Shown in pieces: positions 43,634 to 52,939 of a stretch of 64,000 bases of DNA. The first letter of the stretch is position 1. Each line of letters begins with the position of its first letter. A program made the translations under genes and the position numbers. Source of the DNA: Stutzerimonas azotifigens (GTDB lineage Bacteria > Pseudomonadota > Gammaproteobacteria > Pseudomonadales > Pseudomonadaceae); the NCBI RefSeq assembly GCF_013522725.1, contig NZ_JAAMRF010000001.1:1-64000 (forward strand), given 5' to 3'. The notes beneath the pieces are model-generated. The model saw only the letters and a list, made by a program, of their open reading frames with translations, had not been told where the DNA came from and did no database searches.

Positions 43634-44001
43634 TGAACGAGTCGTGGTTAGTTGAGAGGAGTCTACGCATGATAGTGAGAACTATTCAACTTAAGCAAAA
43701 GGTTGTCATCGGGTTGTTCGATGCATCTAGCAGGGGCGTGCGCAGCGGTCGGACGACAGGCCGCGGGCCGGAAATCGCTGGCGCACCTTTGTGGCTCAGG
43801 GCGGAATTGAAAGGTCTGCCACGGTGAGCCGAAGATGCCGCGCGGGTGCGTCGCACGTCCCGCACGGCCACCACGGCTGAACGCGGGCGTAAGGCCGCGT
43901 CTTTCGGCCAGTTCCAGTAGGCTGGCGCTATCGGGCTTCCAGGGTGCCTCGGTGGCGGATGCAGAGAAATACACCCTGGACTGTTCAGCCGAGAGCCTCG
44001 C
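43634..44001. other. Interval between the importer operon and the GST gene
   Basis: Apart from the Fur-like site it holds a decayed ferredoxin domain (separate entry) and about 100 bases with no visible function. Confidence 0.5.
43669..43688 (-). promoter_or_regulatory. Probable Fur box upstream of the importer operon
   Basis: ATGATAGTGAGAACTATTC is an imperfect inverted repeat (GATAGT...ACTATT) that resembles the 19-base Fur operator, about 35-55 bases upstream of the FhuF start. The match is weaker than at 31197. Co-control of both operons by iron would make sense. Confidence 0.5.
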
Positions 44002-44010
44002 TCAAGGCTT
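43830..44010 (-). pseudogene. Decayed C-terminal 2Fe-2S ferredoxin domain
   Basis: The minus strand reads VYFSASATEAPWKPDSASLL, ELAERRGLTPAFS, RGG and, after a one-base shift, PCGTCDA. This is the plant-type ferredoxin domain found at the C-terminus of MOSC- or FNR-type oxidoreductases (W.P..gSLLeLAE..GL.P.fsCR.G.CGtC). The first cluster Cys is lost (FS-RGG) and a frameshift separates it from CGTC. The oxidoreductase domains that would precede it are missing. It overlaps the end of the GST gene. Confidence 0.6.
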
Positions 44011-44589
44011 GGGCAGATACCCGGGCAGTTCTTCCATCCGCTTCATCCAGCCTGCGACGTGCCCGTAGGGTTCCAGATCCACGCTACCTTCCGGGGCCAG
44101 CGCGACGTAGGGATAGACCGCGCAATCGGCGATTGTGGGCCGACCCATCGCCAGCCAGTCATGGCGCTCAAGGTGCTGGTCGAGGATCGAGAGTACGGCG
44201 GGCGACTTCGCCAGCGCCGCGTCCTTGTCCAGTGCGTACCCGAACTTCTCCACCAGCCGCGCGGCGCAGAGGCTGTGCTGAACCTCGTTGGCGGCAAACG
44301 ACAGCCACTGGACGATGTCCGCTTGCCCCAGCGGGTGGGCCGGCCACCACGCTAGCCCGCCGTACTTGCCCGCGAGATAAACCAGAATCGCCTGCGAATC
44401 CCGGACGACATGGGCGCCGTCTTGCAGAATCGGCAGCTGCCCCAGCGGATTCAGCTCCGAAAGCGGGGGCCGCTTGTGCTCGCCGCCCGGAATATCCACC
44501 GGAATCAGTTCAAGCTCGATATGGGCCAGAGACACGAAGAGCCTGACCTTGTAGCAGTTGCCGGACGCGTCCAGATCGTAGAGTTTCAT
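44002..44589 (-). CDS. Glutathione S-transferase-family protein
   Basis: A 195-residue GST. The thioredoxin-like N-terminal domain opens MKLYDLDASGNCYKVRLFV, with the catalytic Ser/Cys position in SGNCYKV and the glutathione-binding cis-Pro and DSQAILVYL (about 66-73). The all-helical C-terminal domain includes MGRPTIADCAVYPYV, the N-capping box. A detoxification role against electrophiles is likely. It overlaps by 4 bases with the upstream VOC gene (ATGA), so the two are a unit. Confidence 0.85.
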   Translation of the reverse strand: MKLYDLDASGNCYKVRLFVSLAHIELELIPVDIPGGEHKRPPLSELNPLGQLPILQDGAHVVRDSQAILVYLAGKYGGLAWWPAHPLGQADIVQWLSFAANEVQHSLCAARLVEKFGYALDKDAALAKSPAVLSILDQHLERHDWLAMGRPTIADCAVYPYVALAPEGSVDLEPYGHVAGWMKRMEELPGYLPKP

Positions 44590-45014
44590 TGCGCATCTCC
44601 TTCGACGAGTTGATTGAATTCAAGGACGTTGCCGTCGGGGTCGCGGATGAACAGCGCGACCCTTCTGGGGCCGATGGGGTGCGGCCCCTCGGTGATGACG
44701 ATCCCCTGTTCGCCCAGCCAGCCCTGAAGCACCTCGAGGTCATCAACGATGAAGGCCGGGTGGGTCATGCCCGGCAGCTTGACCGGCGCATCCAACAGGA
44801 CGTTATGGGCACCGGGTACGCGGGTACCGTTGAAGATCAGGTTGATACGCACCCCATCGGCACTCACCATCTCGTTGGCCTCGAATAGCGGAAAGCTCGC
44901 GGTCTCCACGAATCCGAGCGCCTGGTAGAAGGCCATCGCCCGTGGCTTGTCGCTGACACGGATGCCGATATGGTCGTAGGAAAGAATGCGCGCAGGGCTG
45001 GGTCGTTCGGTCAT
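44586..45014 (-). CDS. VOC-superfamily protein next to the GST
   Basis: 142 residues from the ATG at 45014 (MTERPSPARILSYDHIGIRV); the frame continues upstream but the added residues lie in the promoter region. It has the βαβββ halves of a VOC module: YDHIGIRVSDKPRAMAFYQ and later RRVALFIRDPDGNVLEFNQL with the terminal metal-binding Glu. Together with the GST it may form a detoxification pair of fosfomycin-resistance or glyoxalase type; the substrate is unknown. It is divergent from the LysR gene, which probably controls it. Confidence 0.8.
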   Translation of the reverse strand: MTERPSPARILSYDHIGIRVSDKPRAMAFYQALGFVETASFPLFEANEMVSADGVRINLIFNGTRVPGAHNVLLDAPVKLPGMTHPAFIVDDLEVLQGWLGEQGIVITEGPHPIGPRRVALFIRDPDGNVLEFNQLVEGDAQ

Positions 45015-45120
45015 GGCAGTCGCTCCGGTAGAAGTCGGTAGCCGAAGTGTCTGCCGGTCTGGCCGTTTCACCTATGGCTCGAACCTGACAATACTTATGC
45101 ACTGAACGCACAGATCGAAG

Positions 45121-46026
45121 GTGGCAATGGACAGGCTCAAGGCAATGGCCAATTTCGTCCGGATCGTCGAAAACGGCAGCCTGAGCTCGGCCGCCGAGGC
45201 GACGGGGCAGTCCGTGGCGTCGCTCGTTCGCTCGCTGGCGGCGCTGGAGCGTCATCTGGGGGTTCGATTGCTGAACCGCAGTACACGGCGCATGGCTCTG
45301 ACCGACGAGGGCCAGGAGTACCTGGCCTGGAGCCGCCGCATGCTCGCGGACTTCGACGACATGGAGCAGCGCCTGGCCGCGCGCGACGGCGTCGTTCGCG
45401 GCCTGCTCCGCGTGACCGCGCCCGTCGAGTTCGGCCAGCGTTACGTCGCACCGCTGGTGAACGCCTTCCTGAAGGAACATCCCGAACTGCGGATCGAGCT
45501 GAGCCTGAACGACCAGCTGCTGCCGCTCCTTGATGAACGCCTGGACCTCGCCCTGCGCATCGGTCACCTTCCCGACTCGGCCATGGTGGCGCGCCAGGTC
45601 GGCGCCACCCGGCTGGTGACCTGCGCAAGCCCCGACTACCTACGCACCGCCCCGGCCATCGACAGCCCGGCGGCGCTGCGCGACCACGCCTGCATTACGC
45701 TCGCCTCCCAAGGCCGGCACTGGTACTACCGCCACGACGGCAAGGAAGTCGCCGAACCCATCGCGCCGAGACTCGTATGCAACCAGATCCGCGCTGCCAG
45801 CCTGGCCTGCGTGCAAGGCCTGGGCATTACGCGCTTGATGCACTACCAGGTGGCGGGCGAGCTGGCCGACGGTCGCCTGGTCAGGATACTCAGGGAGTTC
45901 GAGCCGGCGGACCTGCCGATCCAGCTGGTCTATCCGCATTCGTTGCAGCTTTCGCCGCGGGTGAGGGCATTCGTGGAATGGGCGGGGCCGCGGTTGGAGA
46001 GCCGGATGCCGGTGATGCAAGCCTAA
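45121..46026 (+). CDS. LysR-family transcriptional regulator
   Basis: A 301-residue regulator. The winged helix-turn-helix is at 1-62 (MDRLKAMANFVRIVENGSLS, with the recognition helix in ATGQSVASLVRSLAALERHL), followed by the two-lobe effector domain (about 90-295). It belongs to the subgroup of LTTRs with a TRRMALTDEGQEYL segment, often beside GST or VOC genes. Divergent position next to the VOC-GST pair, 107 bases apart, is the classical LysR layout. The part from about 45608 to 46005 recurs at 61852-62248. Confidence 0.88.
   Translation: MAMDRLKAMANFVRIVENGSLSSAAEATGQSVASLVRSLAALERHLGVRLLNRSTRRMALTDEGQEYLAWSRRMLADFDDMEQRLAARDGVVRGLLRVTAPVEFGQRYVAPLVNAFLKEHPELRIELSLNDQLLPLLDERLDLALRIGHLPDSAMVARQVGATRLVTCASPDYLRTAPAIDSPAALRDHACITLASQGRHWYYRHDGKEVAEPIAPRLVCNQIRAASLACVQGLGITRLMHYQVAGELADGRLVRILREFEPADLPIQLVYPHSLQLSPRVRAFVEWAGPRLESRMPVMQA
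45608..46004 (+). repeat. Direct repeat, first copy (within the LysR gene)
   Basis: Source copy of the ~397-base direct repeat found again at 61852-62248, same orientation. About 16.2 kb lies between, holding the two-component system, RND pump, LpxR-like gene and AraC cluster. Confidence 0.8.
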
Positions 46027-46450
46027 GAAAAGCTGACACGGCAGCTAACCGCGCTGCCTGGCTGATGCCAGCGGTAAGGGCTAGAGTCGTACTCGAGCGG
46101 TTCTACCCGCATCGAAATGGCGGACAGGGCACAGGAAGACACGCCGGAGAGGCGGCTGGGGCTGCGGCAGCCGGCGTAGTTTATACGCGGTTGCAAATGC
46201 ACCTTAGGTCGGTGCTCACGCAGGTGTATCTAACAGAATGTCAGCAAGGCGTCAGCTTCCAGACATTTTGACTTTATACACTGGCGAGTGGGAGACCCGT
46301 TTACCGCTCCTGATGCGACGCTGGCAAATCAGCACAATTATTACAGCTAAGAGCAGCACGATCGTGCTTGCATTGCGAGCGAGCTAGTTCCTGCTTGGCA
46401 TACTTCGGCCATGCCATGCTCGCTAAGTCTGCCTTCCTGGGGGGTACCGA
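46027..46450. other. Interval before the two-component system
   Basis: About 420 bases without an identifiable gene. Two GTCAG-type half sites (AATGTCAGCAAGGCGTCAGC, near 46237-46256) precede an AT-rich stretch (TTTTGACTTTATACACTGG, about 46267) that could be a promoter. Assigning a response-regulator box from this alone would be speculative. Confidence 0.35.
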
Positions 46451-47155
46451 ATGCGTTTGCTCATCGTCGAGGACGAAGAAAAAACCTCTACATATGTGCA
46501 TCGTGGATTGAGCGAGCTTGGCTACATCGTTGATGTCGCCAACAACGGCATTGATGGCTTGCATTACGCGCTAGAGATGGATTACGACGTGGTGATCCTC
46601 GACGTGATGTTGCCCGGTAAAGATGGCTACGGCGTTTTGCAAGGATTGCGCCTCAAAAAGAAGACACCTGTCATCATGCTGTCTGCAAGAGGCACGGTAG
46701 ATGATCGTGTGCGAGGTCTTAGAGAGGGCGCGGATGACTACCTAGGTAAACCCTTCTCGTTTGCCGAGTTGGTCGCGCGTATCCAGGCGTTGATACGCCG
46801 CCGCTCCGATGACGCAGCTGATCTGACTCATTTGCGTATCGACGACCTAGAAGTAGATTTGCAAGCGCGTAAGGTCACAAGAGCCGGGATACGGCTGGAT
46901 CTAACCGCAAAGGAGTTCTGCCTGTTGAGCCTCTTGGCGCGGCACCAAGGAGAGATTCTTTCCAAGTTAATGATTGCCGAGCAGGTGTGGGACATGAATT
47001 TCGACAGTGATGCCAATGTGGTTGAGGTCGCGATCATGCGTGTCCGTGCGAAGGTCGATGCGCCCTATTCGCGCAAATTGCTACACACCGTCCGGGGCAT
47101 GGGATATGTGCTGGAAAGTCGTGCAGATCATGGCAAGCATGGTGGTACCCGGTGA
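46451..47155 (+). CDS. OmpR-family response regulator, heavy-metal (CopR/CzcR/IrlR) type
   Basis: A 234-residue regulator. The receiver domain has the acidic pocket (VEDEE, 6-10), the phospho-acceptor Asp51 (ILDVMLPG) and Lys at GKPF (about 101). The DNA-binding winged helix (about 130-225) ends VRGMGYVLES, the standard OmpR end. The receiver's GLSELGYIVDVANNGIDGL resembles copper/zinc-responsive regulators. It is coupled to the kinase by GTGA overlap. GC is lower than in the pump genes downstream. Confidence 0.85.
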   Translation: MRLLIVEDEEKTSTYVHRGLSELGYIVDVANNGIDGLHYALEMDYDVVILDVMLPGKDGYGVLQGLRLKKKTPVIMLSARGTVDDRVRGLREGADDYLGKPFSFAELVARIQALIRRRSDDAADLTHLRIDDLEVDLQARKVTRAGIRLDLTAKEFCLLSLLARHQGEILSKLMIAEQVWDMNFDSDANVVEVAIMRVRAKVDAPYSRKLLHTVRGMGYVLESRADHGKHGGTR

Positions 47156-48576
47156 AAGGATCGATAGCCAAGCGGCTAGGCGTTATGTTTGCACTGGCTG
47201 TCGTTCTGATCACCTCGATCAGCGCGGTGACGCTGCGCTGTTCCTTGAAGCGGACTCTCGTTGGGCAGATGCATAACGAATTGGTCCTGCGCCATTCCGT
47301 ACTTGATCCCGTACTTTCGAAGTACGATTCACCTGAGTTCTGGAGCGTCTTGCTTCAGAAGCTGGATGGTCTGACACCTTCGGATGAGCGGGTGCGCTAT
47401 TGGATCGTTGTGGACAACCCGGCCTACAGCTATGGCGGACCGATGCCGGATGGCCGGGATTGGTCGGAGCGGTCGGATGGCTTCGACAATATAAAGATAC
47501 AGGGCCGTGATCGACCCATGGTGGTGCTGCTCAAGATTATTCCCGCTCTGGGCAGTCGTCCGGAGCTGCGCTTTATCGTAGGGCTTGATTCGACTCCATT
47601 CACCGAAATCTTGGACAACTTTACCGAAACGTTGATTTTGATTTCGGCTGTTGGGATGGTTCTGGTCGCGTTGCTCGGTTACTGGATTGCGCGTTTTGGG
47701 CTAGGGCCAGTGAGGCGGCTCAGCAGGCAGGCCAACAGCCTGCCGCCGGGTGACTCAAAGCAGCGACTCGACACCGGGGAGCTGCCGAGCGAACTGCAAG
47801 AATTGGCGGTGTCGTTCAACGGAGCCTTGGCCCGCCAGGAGGCTGCTTGGTGTCAGCTCGAAGGATTCAACGCGAATGTTGCACATGAGCTGCGAACACC
47901 TTTAACGAATTTGATCGGACAAACCCAAGTGGCGTTGGCCCATGAGCGTGACACCGGGGAGCTGCAGGACCTGCTGCAATCAAATCTGGAAGAGCTGGAG
48001 CGCATGGGCGCGATCGTCAACGATATGCTGTTCTTGGCCGGTGCCGAGCGAGGGCAGCGCGCCACTGAGCTTAGTGATGTCTCGCTCTACGAGGAAGCGT
48101 TGAAGACAGTGGAATACCTCGAGCCGTCCTTAATCGGCAAGCATTTAAGCGTGAGTATAAAGGGGGACATGCGGGTAAGAATCGACCGGCGCCTCTTTCA
48201 TCGCTCACTGGCGAACCTGCTGCAGAACGCGGTGCGGTACGCGTCACCGGCAAGCACGATCACAGTGAGCCTGGTTGATGCCGGGTTACAGGCCGTGGTG
48301 AGTGTTTCCAATGCTGGCGAGCCCATTGATAGCGAACATTTGCAACACCTCTTCGAGCGCTTTTATCGCGCCGATGAGGCCAGGGCGCGCAGTGACGCGC
48401 ATCACGGCTTAGGGCTATCCATCGTGCGGGCGGTCGCGTCCATGCATGGGGGTGAGGTGTTCGCAAAGAGCGAGGATGGGGTCAATACATTCGGCTTTTC
48501 CCTAACGAGCGAAGCGGCGCGGAGAGCGATCGATCCGCCAGAGCCTACCCGCGCATTCGCCCAAGTAACCCATTGA
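47152..48576 (+). CDS. Sensor histidine kinase of heavy-metal type
   Basis: A 474-residue membrane kinase beginning with GTG. Two membrane segments (about 10-30 and 160-182) frame a periplasmic sensor of about 130 residues. HAMP follows, then the H-box NVAHELRTPL (about 240-250), N-box LLQNAVRYA, and G-boxes HGLGLSIVRAV. The pattern H-E-L-R-T-P-L-T-N-L-I-G is typical of CusS/CzcS-like kinases. It pairs with the upstream regulator. The signal is not readable, though a metal is the family's usual cue. No metal-specific genes lie right beside it; it is followed by an RND pump. Confidence 0.85.
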   Translation: MKGSIAKRLGVMFALAVVLITSISAVTLRCSLKRTLVGQMHNELVLRHSVLDPVLSKYDSPEFWSVLLQKLDGLTPSDERVRYWIVVDNPAYSYGGPMPDGRDWSERSDGFDNIKIQGRDRPMVVLLKIIPALGSRPELRFIVGLDSTPFTEILDNFTETLILISAVGMVLVALLGYWIARFGLGPVRRLSRQANSLPPGDSKQRLDTGELPSELQELAVSFNGALARQEAAWCQLEGFNANVAHELRTPLTNLIGQTQVALAHERDTGELQDLLQSNLEELERMGAIVNDMLFLAGAERGQRATELSDVSLYEEALKTVEYLEPSLIGKHLSVSIKGDMRVRIDRRLFHRSLANLLQNAVRYASPASTITVSLVDAGLQAVVSVSNAGEPIDSEHLQHLFERFYRADEARARSDAHHGLGLSIVRAVASMHGGEVFAKSEDGVNTFGFSLTSEAARRAIDPPEPTRAFAQVTH

Positions 48577-48659
48577 TATCTTCCTGTTAGCCGCCAGTCA
48601 CTTTGACGTCAGTCTCCCCACCCTAGAGTCGTAGCACCTCTAGGGTTAAGGAGAGTGTC

Positions 48660-49835
48660 GTGGCGACGCTCATTACGTTCAGGAAATCGCTGGATTCGGT
48701 CTTGGTCATAGGCTGTGCGGCCGTTGCCATTGCCTTCTTTTATGGAAGTTCATCGTCTAGTGCCCCTGTCGCTGCGACAGCGCCGGCGGTGCCTGTCAGG
48801 GTCGGCACCGTTGAGCAACGTCCGGTACCGGTGCTCCTCCGTGCCCTAGGCAACGTGCGTTCCCAGCGCAGCGTTGAGATCCGCACGCAGGTCGACGGTG
48901 TGCTGGTCGAGTTGTCGGTCAAGGAAGGCCAGCTTGTCAGGCGTGGAGACCTACTCGCTCGTATCGATGATCGCTCGATAGTGGCTGCGGTAGAGCAGGC
49001 CAAAGCACAGGCAGCCGTGACAGAGGCCCAGTTGGTGTCCGCCCGGCTGGATCTGCGCCGTTATCAATCGTTGGCCAAGACCCACGCCATTTCTACCCAG
49101 ACGCTGGACCAGCAACGTGCATTAGTGGCCCAGCTGGAGGCTACTCTGCGCACACATCAGGCCAGCGTGGCGGCTAGTCAGGTACAGCTCTCACATACCC
49201 AAATCCGTGCGCCGAGCGATGGTCGGGTAGGGATTCACAACGTCCATGAAGGTAATTTTCTAAGGGCCAGCGATGCACAGGGGCTGTTCTCCTTGGTGCA
49301 GCTGGACCCGATCAGTGTCGAGGTGTCGTTACCTCAGGGGCTGTTGCCGCAATTGCAGGCGCTGCAGCCAGGCAGCGAGAGCGATCCGGTGACGCTGCAG
49401 GCGTACTCGCGCGATGGCGGTTTACTGCTCGGCGAAGGGCTTCTAGGGCTGATCGACAATCGAGTGTCGACTCAGACAGGAACCATCAGAATCAAGGGCG
49501 ACTTCGCCAACCCAGACGGGCGCCTATGGCCGGATCAGTCAGTAACGGTGAGCCTTCCGGTGCAGACCTTACCCGACGCGTTGGTGGTGCCGCAGCGGGC
49601 GCTGCGCCAGGGCGTCAATCAGGTTTTGGTCTGGCGTGTCGTGGACGGCAGCGCCGCGCCGCAAGCGGTACAAGTGCTTCATAGGGATAATGAGATTGCC
49701 GTTGTCAGTGGCCTGGCCGCTGGAGACATCGTGGTGGTCGACGGGCATTCGCGGCTGCGGCCGGGTTCGGTCGTCCGTACTCTCGATGACGCCCAGGAGC
49801 CGGAACCCGCGATGGCCGCCCGGAGGGAATTCTGA
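48660..49835 (+). CDS. RND efflux periplasmic adaptor (membrane fusion protein)
   Basis: A 391-residue adaptor from GTG with TTAAGGAGA upstream. One N-terminal anchor (about 14-30), then the lipoyl half-motifs (VRSQRSVEIRTQVDGVLVEL and AQLSHTQIRAPSDGRVG type, quoted in part), a helical hairpin and the beta-barrel. It is the MdtA/MexA-like link between the inner-membrane pump and the outer channel. It is translationally tied to the pump (stop and start share a base). Confidence 0.87.
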   Translation: MATLITFRKSLDSVLVIGCAAVAIAFFYGSSSSSAPVAATAPAVPVRVGTVEQRPVPVLLRALGNVRSQRSVEIRTQVDGVLVELSVKEGQLVRRGDLLARIDDRSIVAAVEQAKAQAAVTEAQLVSARLDLRRYQSLAKTHAISTQTLDQQRALVAQLEATLRTHQASVAASQVQLSHTQIRAPSDGRVGIHNVHEGNFLRASDAQGLFSLVQLDPISVEVSLPQGLLPQLQALQPGSESDPVTLQAYSRDGGLLLGEGLLGLIDNRVSTQTGTIRIKGDFANPDGRLWPDQSVTVSLPVQTLPDALVVPQRALRQGVNQVLVWRVVDGSAAPQAVQVLHRDNEIAVVSGLAAGDIVVVDGHSRLRPGSVVRTLDDAQEPEPAMAARREF

Positions 49836-52800
49836 TGGCCGCGCGCAGCCTCAGCCTCTACGCCTGGTTCATGGATCACCCGGTCGGCACGATTTTGCTG
49901 ACCGTCGCCCTGGTGCTGCTAGGCGCGCTGGCATTCCCGCGCTTATCAATCGCGCCGTTACCCGAGGCGGATTTTCCGACTCTACAGATAACCGCCAGCC
50001 TGCCTGGAGCCAGTGCCGAGACCATGGCTTCGTCGGTGGCAACACCCCTGGAGGTTCAACTCAGCACAATATCGGGCATCACCGAGATGACCTCGTCCAG
50101 CTCCCTGGGCATGGTCACGCTCAACCTGCAGTTCAATCTGGAAAAAGACATCGACAGCGCCGCCCAAGAAGTCCAGGCCGCGATCAATACCGCCTCGGCG
50201 CGGTTGCCTGAGGACATGCCAAGCCTGCCGACGTGGCGCAAGGTGAATCCGGCCGACAGCCCGATCCTGATCTTGCGTGTCAACTCCGACCACCTGTCCT
50301 TGATCGAGCTTAGCGACCACGCTGAAACCGTCTTGGCGCGGCAGCTAAGCCAAATCCAAGGCGTAGGCTTGATCGATGTGGTCGGTCAGCACCGGCCGGC
50401 CATCCGTATTCAGGCCCAGCCGGAGGTTCTTGCCGGCGCCGGGGTGACACTGGGCGATATACGTGAAGCTGTGCAGCGCTCCAGCGTCAACCTGCCGAAG
50501 GGGGCGCTGTTTGGCAACAACCGCATCTCCACGCTGGCGGTCAACGACCAGCTATTCGAGGCGCACGAATATGAGGACGTCATCGTCACCTACCGCAATG
50601 GGGCTGCGGTACGGATCAAGGACCTGGCGACGGTTCGGGTCGGCGCGGAAAATGACTATACCCAGCACTGGCCAAATGGTCGGCCTGGCGTGGTTTTGGT
50701 GATTCGGCGCCAACCAGGTGCCAATATCGTCGCCACTGCCGATCGTATCCAGGCAGCCCTGCCGGCATTGCGCGAAGCGCTGCCGGCGGCAATGGAGGTC
50801 GAAGTGCTCAACGATCGTACGCGCACGATTCGTTCCTCGCTGCATGAAGTCATGCTGACGCTAGTCGTTGCCATTGTGCTGGTCATAGGGGTGATGGCGC
50901 TGTTCCTGCGGCAGTGGTCGGCGACTGTGATCGTCGCAATCGTGCTGGGGGTTTCGCTGGTAGCGACTTGTGCGGTGATGTATCTGGCCGGCTTCAGCCT
51001 GAACAATCTCACCCTGGTCGCTATCGTGATAGCGGTAGGGTTCATCGTTGACGATGCCATTGTGGTGGTCGAGAACATCCACCGGCATCTAGAGGCCGGC
51101 GACAATCGCTATGACGCGGCGCTCAAGGGCGTCCAGGAAATCGGCTTCACCGTGATGTCGATCAGTGTGTCGCTGATCGCAGCGTTCATCCCGCTGTTGT
51201 TCATGGGCGGTGTGATTGGCCGCCTGTTCCGTGAGTTTGCCCTGACCGCGACGGCTGCGATCCTTATCTCGGTGGTGGTCTGTCTGACCCTGGTGCCGAC
51301 CCTGGCGGCGCTGTTCATGCGGGCGCCGAAACACCGCCAGTCCAGCGCGACGGATTTGACCGGGCGGCTGATCAGCGGCTATGACCGGGTATTGCGTTGG
51401 GCACTGGACCACCAGCGCACCATGCTCGGCATCTTCGGGTTGAGCGTGATGCTGAGCGTGGCGAGTTTCATGATGATTCCCAAGGGTTTCTTCCCGCTGC
51501 AGGACACAGCTTTCATCGTCGGCTTCACCCAAGCCGCACCAGACATCTCCTACGACGAGATGGTCGCCAAGCACCAGGAGCTGCAGGAGATCATCAGCCA
51601 GGATCCAGCCATCATCAGCTACAACCATGGGGTCGGCGGTGTTGCCAGCGATTCGATAGGTAACGGCCGCATGTGGCTGGTGCTCAGTGACCCTGGGCAG
51701 CGTGACGAGAACGTCAGCGAAGTCATCGATCGCCTCCGCCCACAGCTGGCGCAAGTGCCGGGGATTCAAGTCTTTCTGCGTGCGGCCCAGGACATCAACA
51801 TAGGCGCCGGCGTGCCCCGTGCTCAGTACCAATATGTCCTGCGCGCGCAGAGCACTGCGGAGCTGGGGCAGTGGACTCGGACGTTGACCGAGCGCCTGCG
51901 GCAGATGCCCGAGTTCCTGGACGTGTCCCACGACCTGCAACTGGACGCCAATGTCACCCGCCTTACCATCGACCGGGATGAGGCCGCCCGCTACGGTTTT
52001 GCCGCCGTTGACGTCGATAACGCCCTGTATGATGCCTTCGGCCAGCGCCAGATCAACGAGTACCAGACCGAGACCAACCAGTATCAGGTTGTGCTCGAGC
52101 TGAGCACGGCGCAGCGGGGCAACACCGAGAGCCTGGCCTTCTTTCACCTGCGTTCTCCCACCACGGGTGAGATGGTGCCGCTGCGTACTTTCGCGCGCCT
52201 TGAAGATCAAGAAAGCGGCCCTCAGGTAATCTCCCACAACGGCATGCTCCCGGCCGCTAATATCTCGTTCAACCTGCGTGCCGGTGTCGCCTTGGGCGAC
52301 GCAGTGGCGCAACTCAATGCGCTGCAGCTGGAGATCGGCATGCCGGCTTCGGTGACCGGCACCTTTCAGGGCGCCGCAGAAGCGTTTCAGGCTTCGCTGG
52401 CAAGTCAGCCGCTGCTGATCCTCACTGCATTGCTGGCGGTTTACATCATCCTTGGCGTGCTCTACGAGAGCTTCGTCCATCCCCTGACCATCTTGTCGAC
52501 GCTGCCGTCGGCCGGCGTTGGCGCCATTCTGTTGCTGTGGGCTTGGCAACTGGATTTCTCGATCATGGCGCTGATCGGGCTGATTCTGCTGATCGGCATC
52601 GTCAAGAAGAACGGCATCCTGCTGATCGACTTCGCTCTGCATGCCCAGCGGGTAGGCGGGTTGTCACCACGCGAGGCGATCCACCAGGCCTGTCTGACGC
52701 GCTTCCGTCCGATCATGATGACTACCCTGGCCGCGCTGCTCGGGGCGGTGCCGCTAATGCTGGCATTCGGGACAGGGGCGGAGCTGCGTGAGCCGCTGGG

Positions 52801-52939
52801 CGTGGCGATCGTCGGCGGGCTGATGCTCAGTCAGGTGCTGACGTTGCTCACCACCCCGGTGGTGTACCTGGCACTGGATCGCTTGTCCCGGCGCGGTCGC
52901 ACACCGGCCCCTGCTCAACCGGCAGGAGAGATGGCATGA
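49835..52939 (+). CDS. RND multidrug efflux permease (HAE1 family, MdtB/MuxB-like)
   Basis: A 1034-residue inner-membrane pump with the standard twelve membrane segments and two large periplasmic loops. The proton-relay motif on segment 4 reads GFIVDDAIVVVENI (about 402-415, the two Asp), and segment 10 begins GIVKKNGILLIDFAL (the Lys). HAE1-type features such as PLPEADFPT near residue 43 and MIPKGFFPLQD mark drug rather than heavy-metal export. Only one permease gene is present, unlike the paired MdtBC/MuxBC. Control by the adjacent metal-type two-component system is plausible. Confidence 0.88.
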   Translation: MAARSLSLYAWFMDHPVGTILLTVALVLLGALAFPRLSIAPLPEADFPTLQITASLPGASAETMASSVATPLEVQLSTISGITEMTSSSSLGMVTLNLQFNLEKDIDSAAQEVQAAINTASARLPEDMPSLPTWRKVNPADSPILILRVNSDHLSLIELSDHAETVLARQLSQIQGVGLIDVVGQHRPAIRIQAQPEVLAGAGVTLGDIREAVQRSSVNLPKGALFGNNRISTLAVNDQLFEAHEYEDVIVTYRNGAAVRIKDLATVRVGAENDYTQHWPNGRPGVVLVIRRQPGANIVATADRIQAALPALREALPAAMEVEVLNDRTRTIRSSLHEVMLTLVVAIVLVIGVMALFLRQWSATVIVAIVLGVSLVATCAVMYLAGFSLNNLTLVAIVIAVGFIVDDAIVVVENIHRHLEAGDNRYDAALKGVQEIGFTVMSISVSLIAAFIPLLFMGGVIGRLFREFALTATAAILISVVVCLTLVPTLAALFMRAPKHRQSSATDLTGRLISGYDRVLRWALDHQRTMLGIFGLSVMLSVASFMMIPKGFFPLQDTAFIVGFTQAAPDISYDEMVAKHQELQEIISQDPAIISYNHGVGGVASDSIGNGRMWLVLSDPGQRDENVSEVIDRLRPQLAQVPGIQVFLRAAQDINIGAGVPRAQYQYVLRAQSTAELGQWTRTLTERLRQMPEFLDVSHDLQLDANVTRLTIDRDEAARYGFAAVDVDNALYDAFGQRQINEYQTETNQYQVVLELSTAQRGNTESLAFFHLRSPTTGEMVPLRTFARLEDQESGPQVISHNGMLPAANISFNLRAGVALGDAVAQLNALQLEIGMPASVTGTFQGAAEAFQASLASQPLLILTALLAVYIILGVLYESFVHPLTILSTLPSAGVGAILLLWAWQLDFSIMALIGLILLIGIVKKNGILLIDFALHAQRVGGLSPREAIHQACLTRFRPIMMTTLAALLGAVPLMLAFGTGAELREPLGVAIVGGLMLSQVLTLLTTPVVYLALDRLSRRGRTPAPAQPAGEMA

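Noticed and set aside
51089..52642. 517-residue minus-strand frame
   Set aside because: Shadow of the RND permease, Gln/Arg/His-rich as expected for antisense of this codon use.
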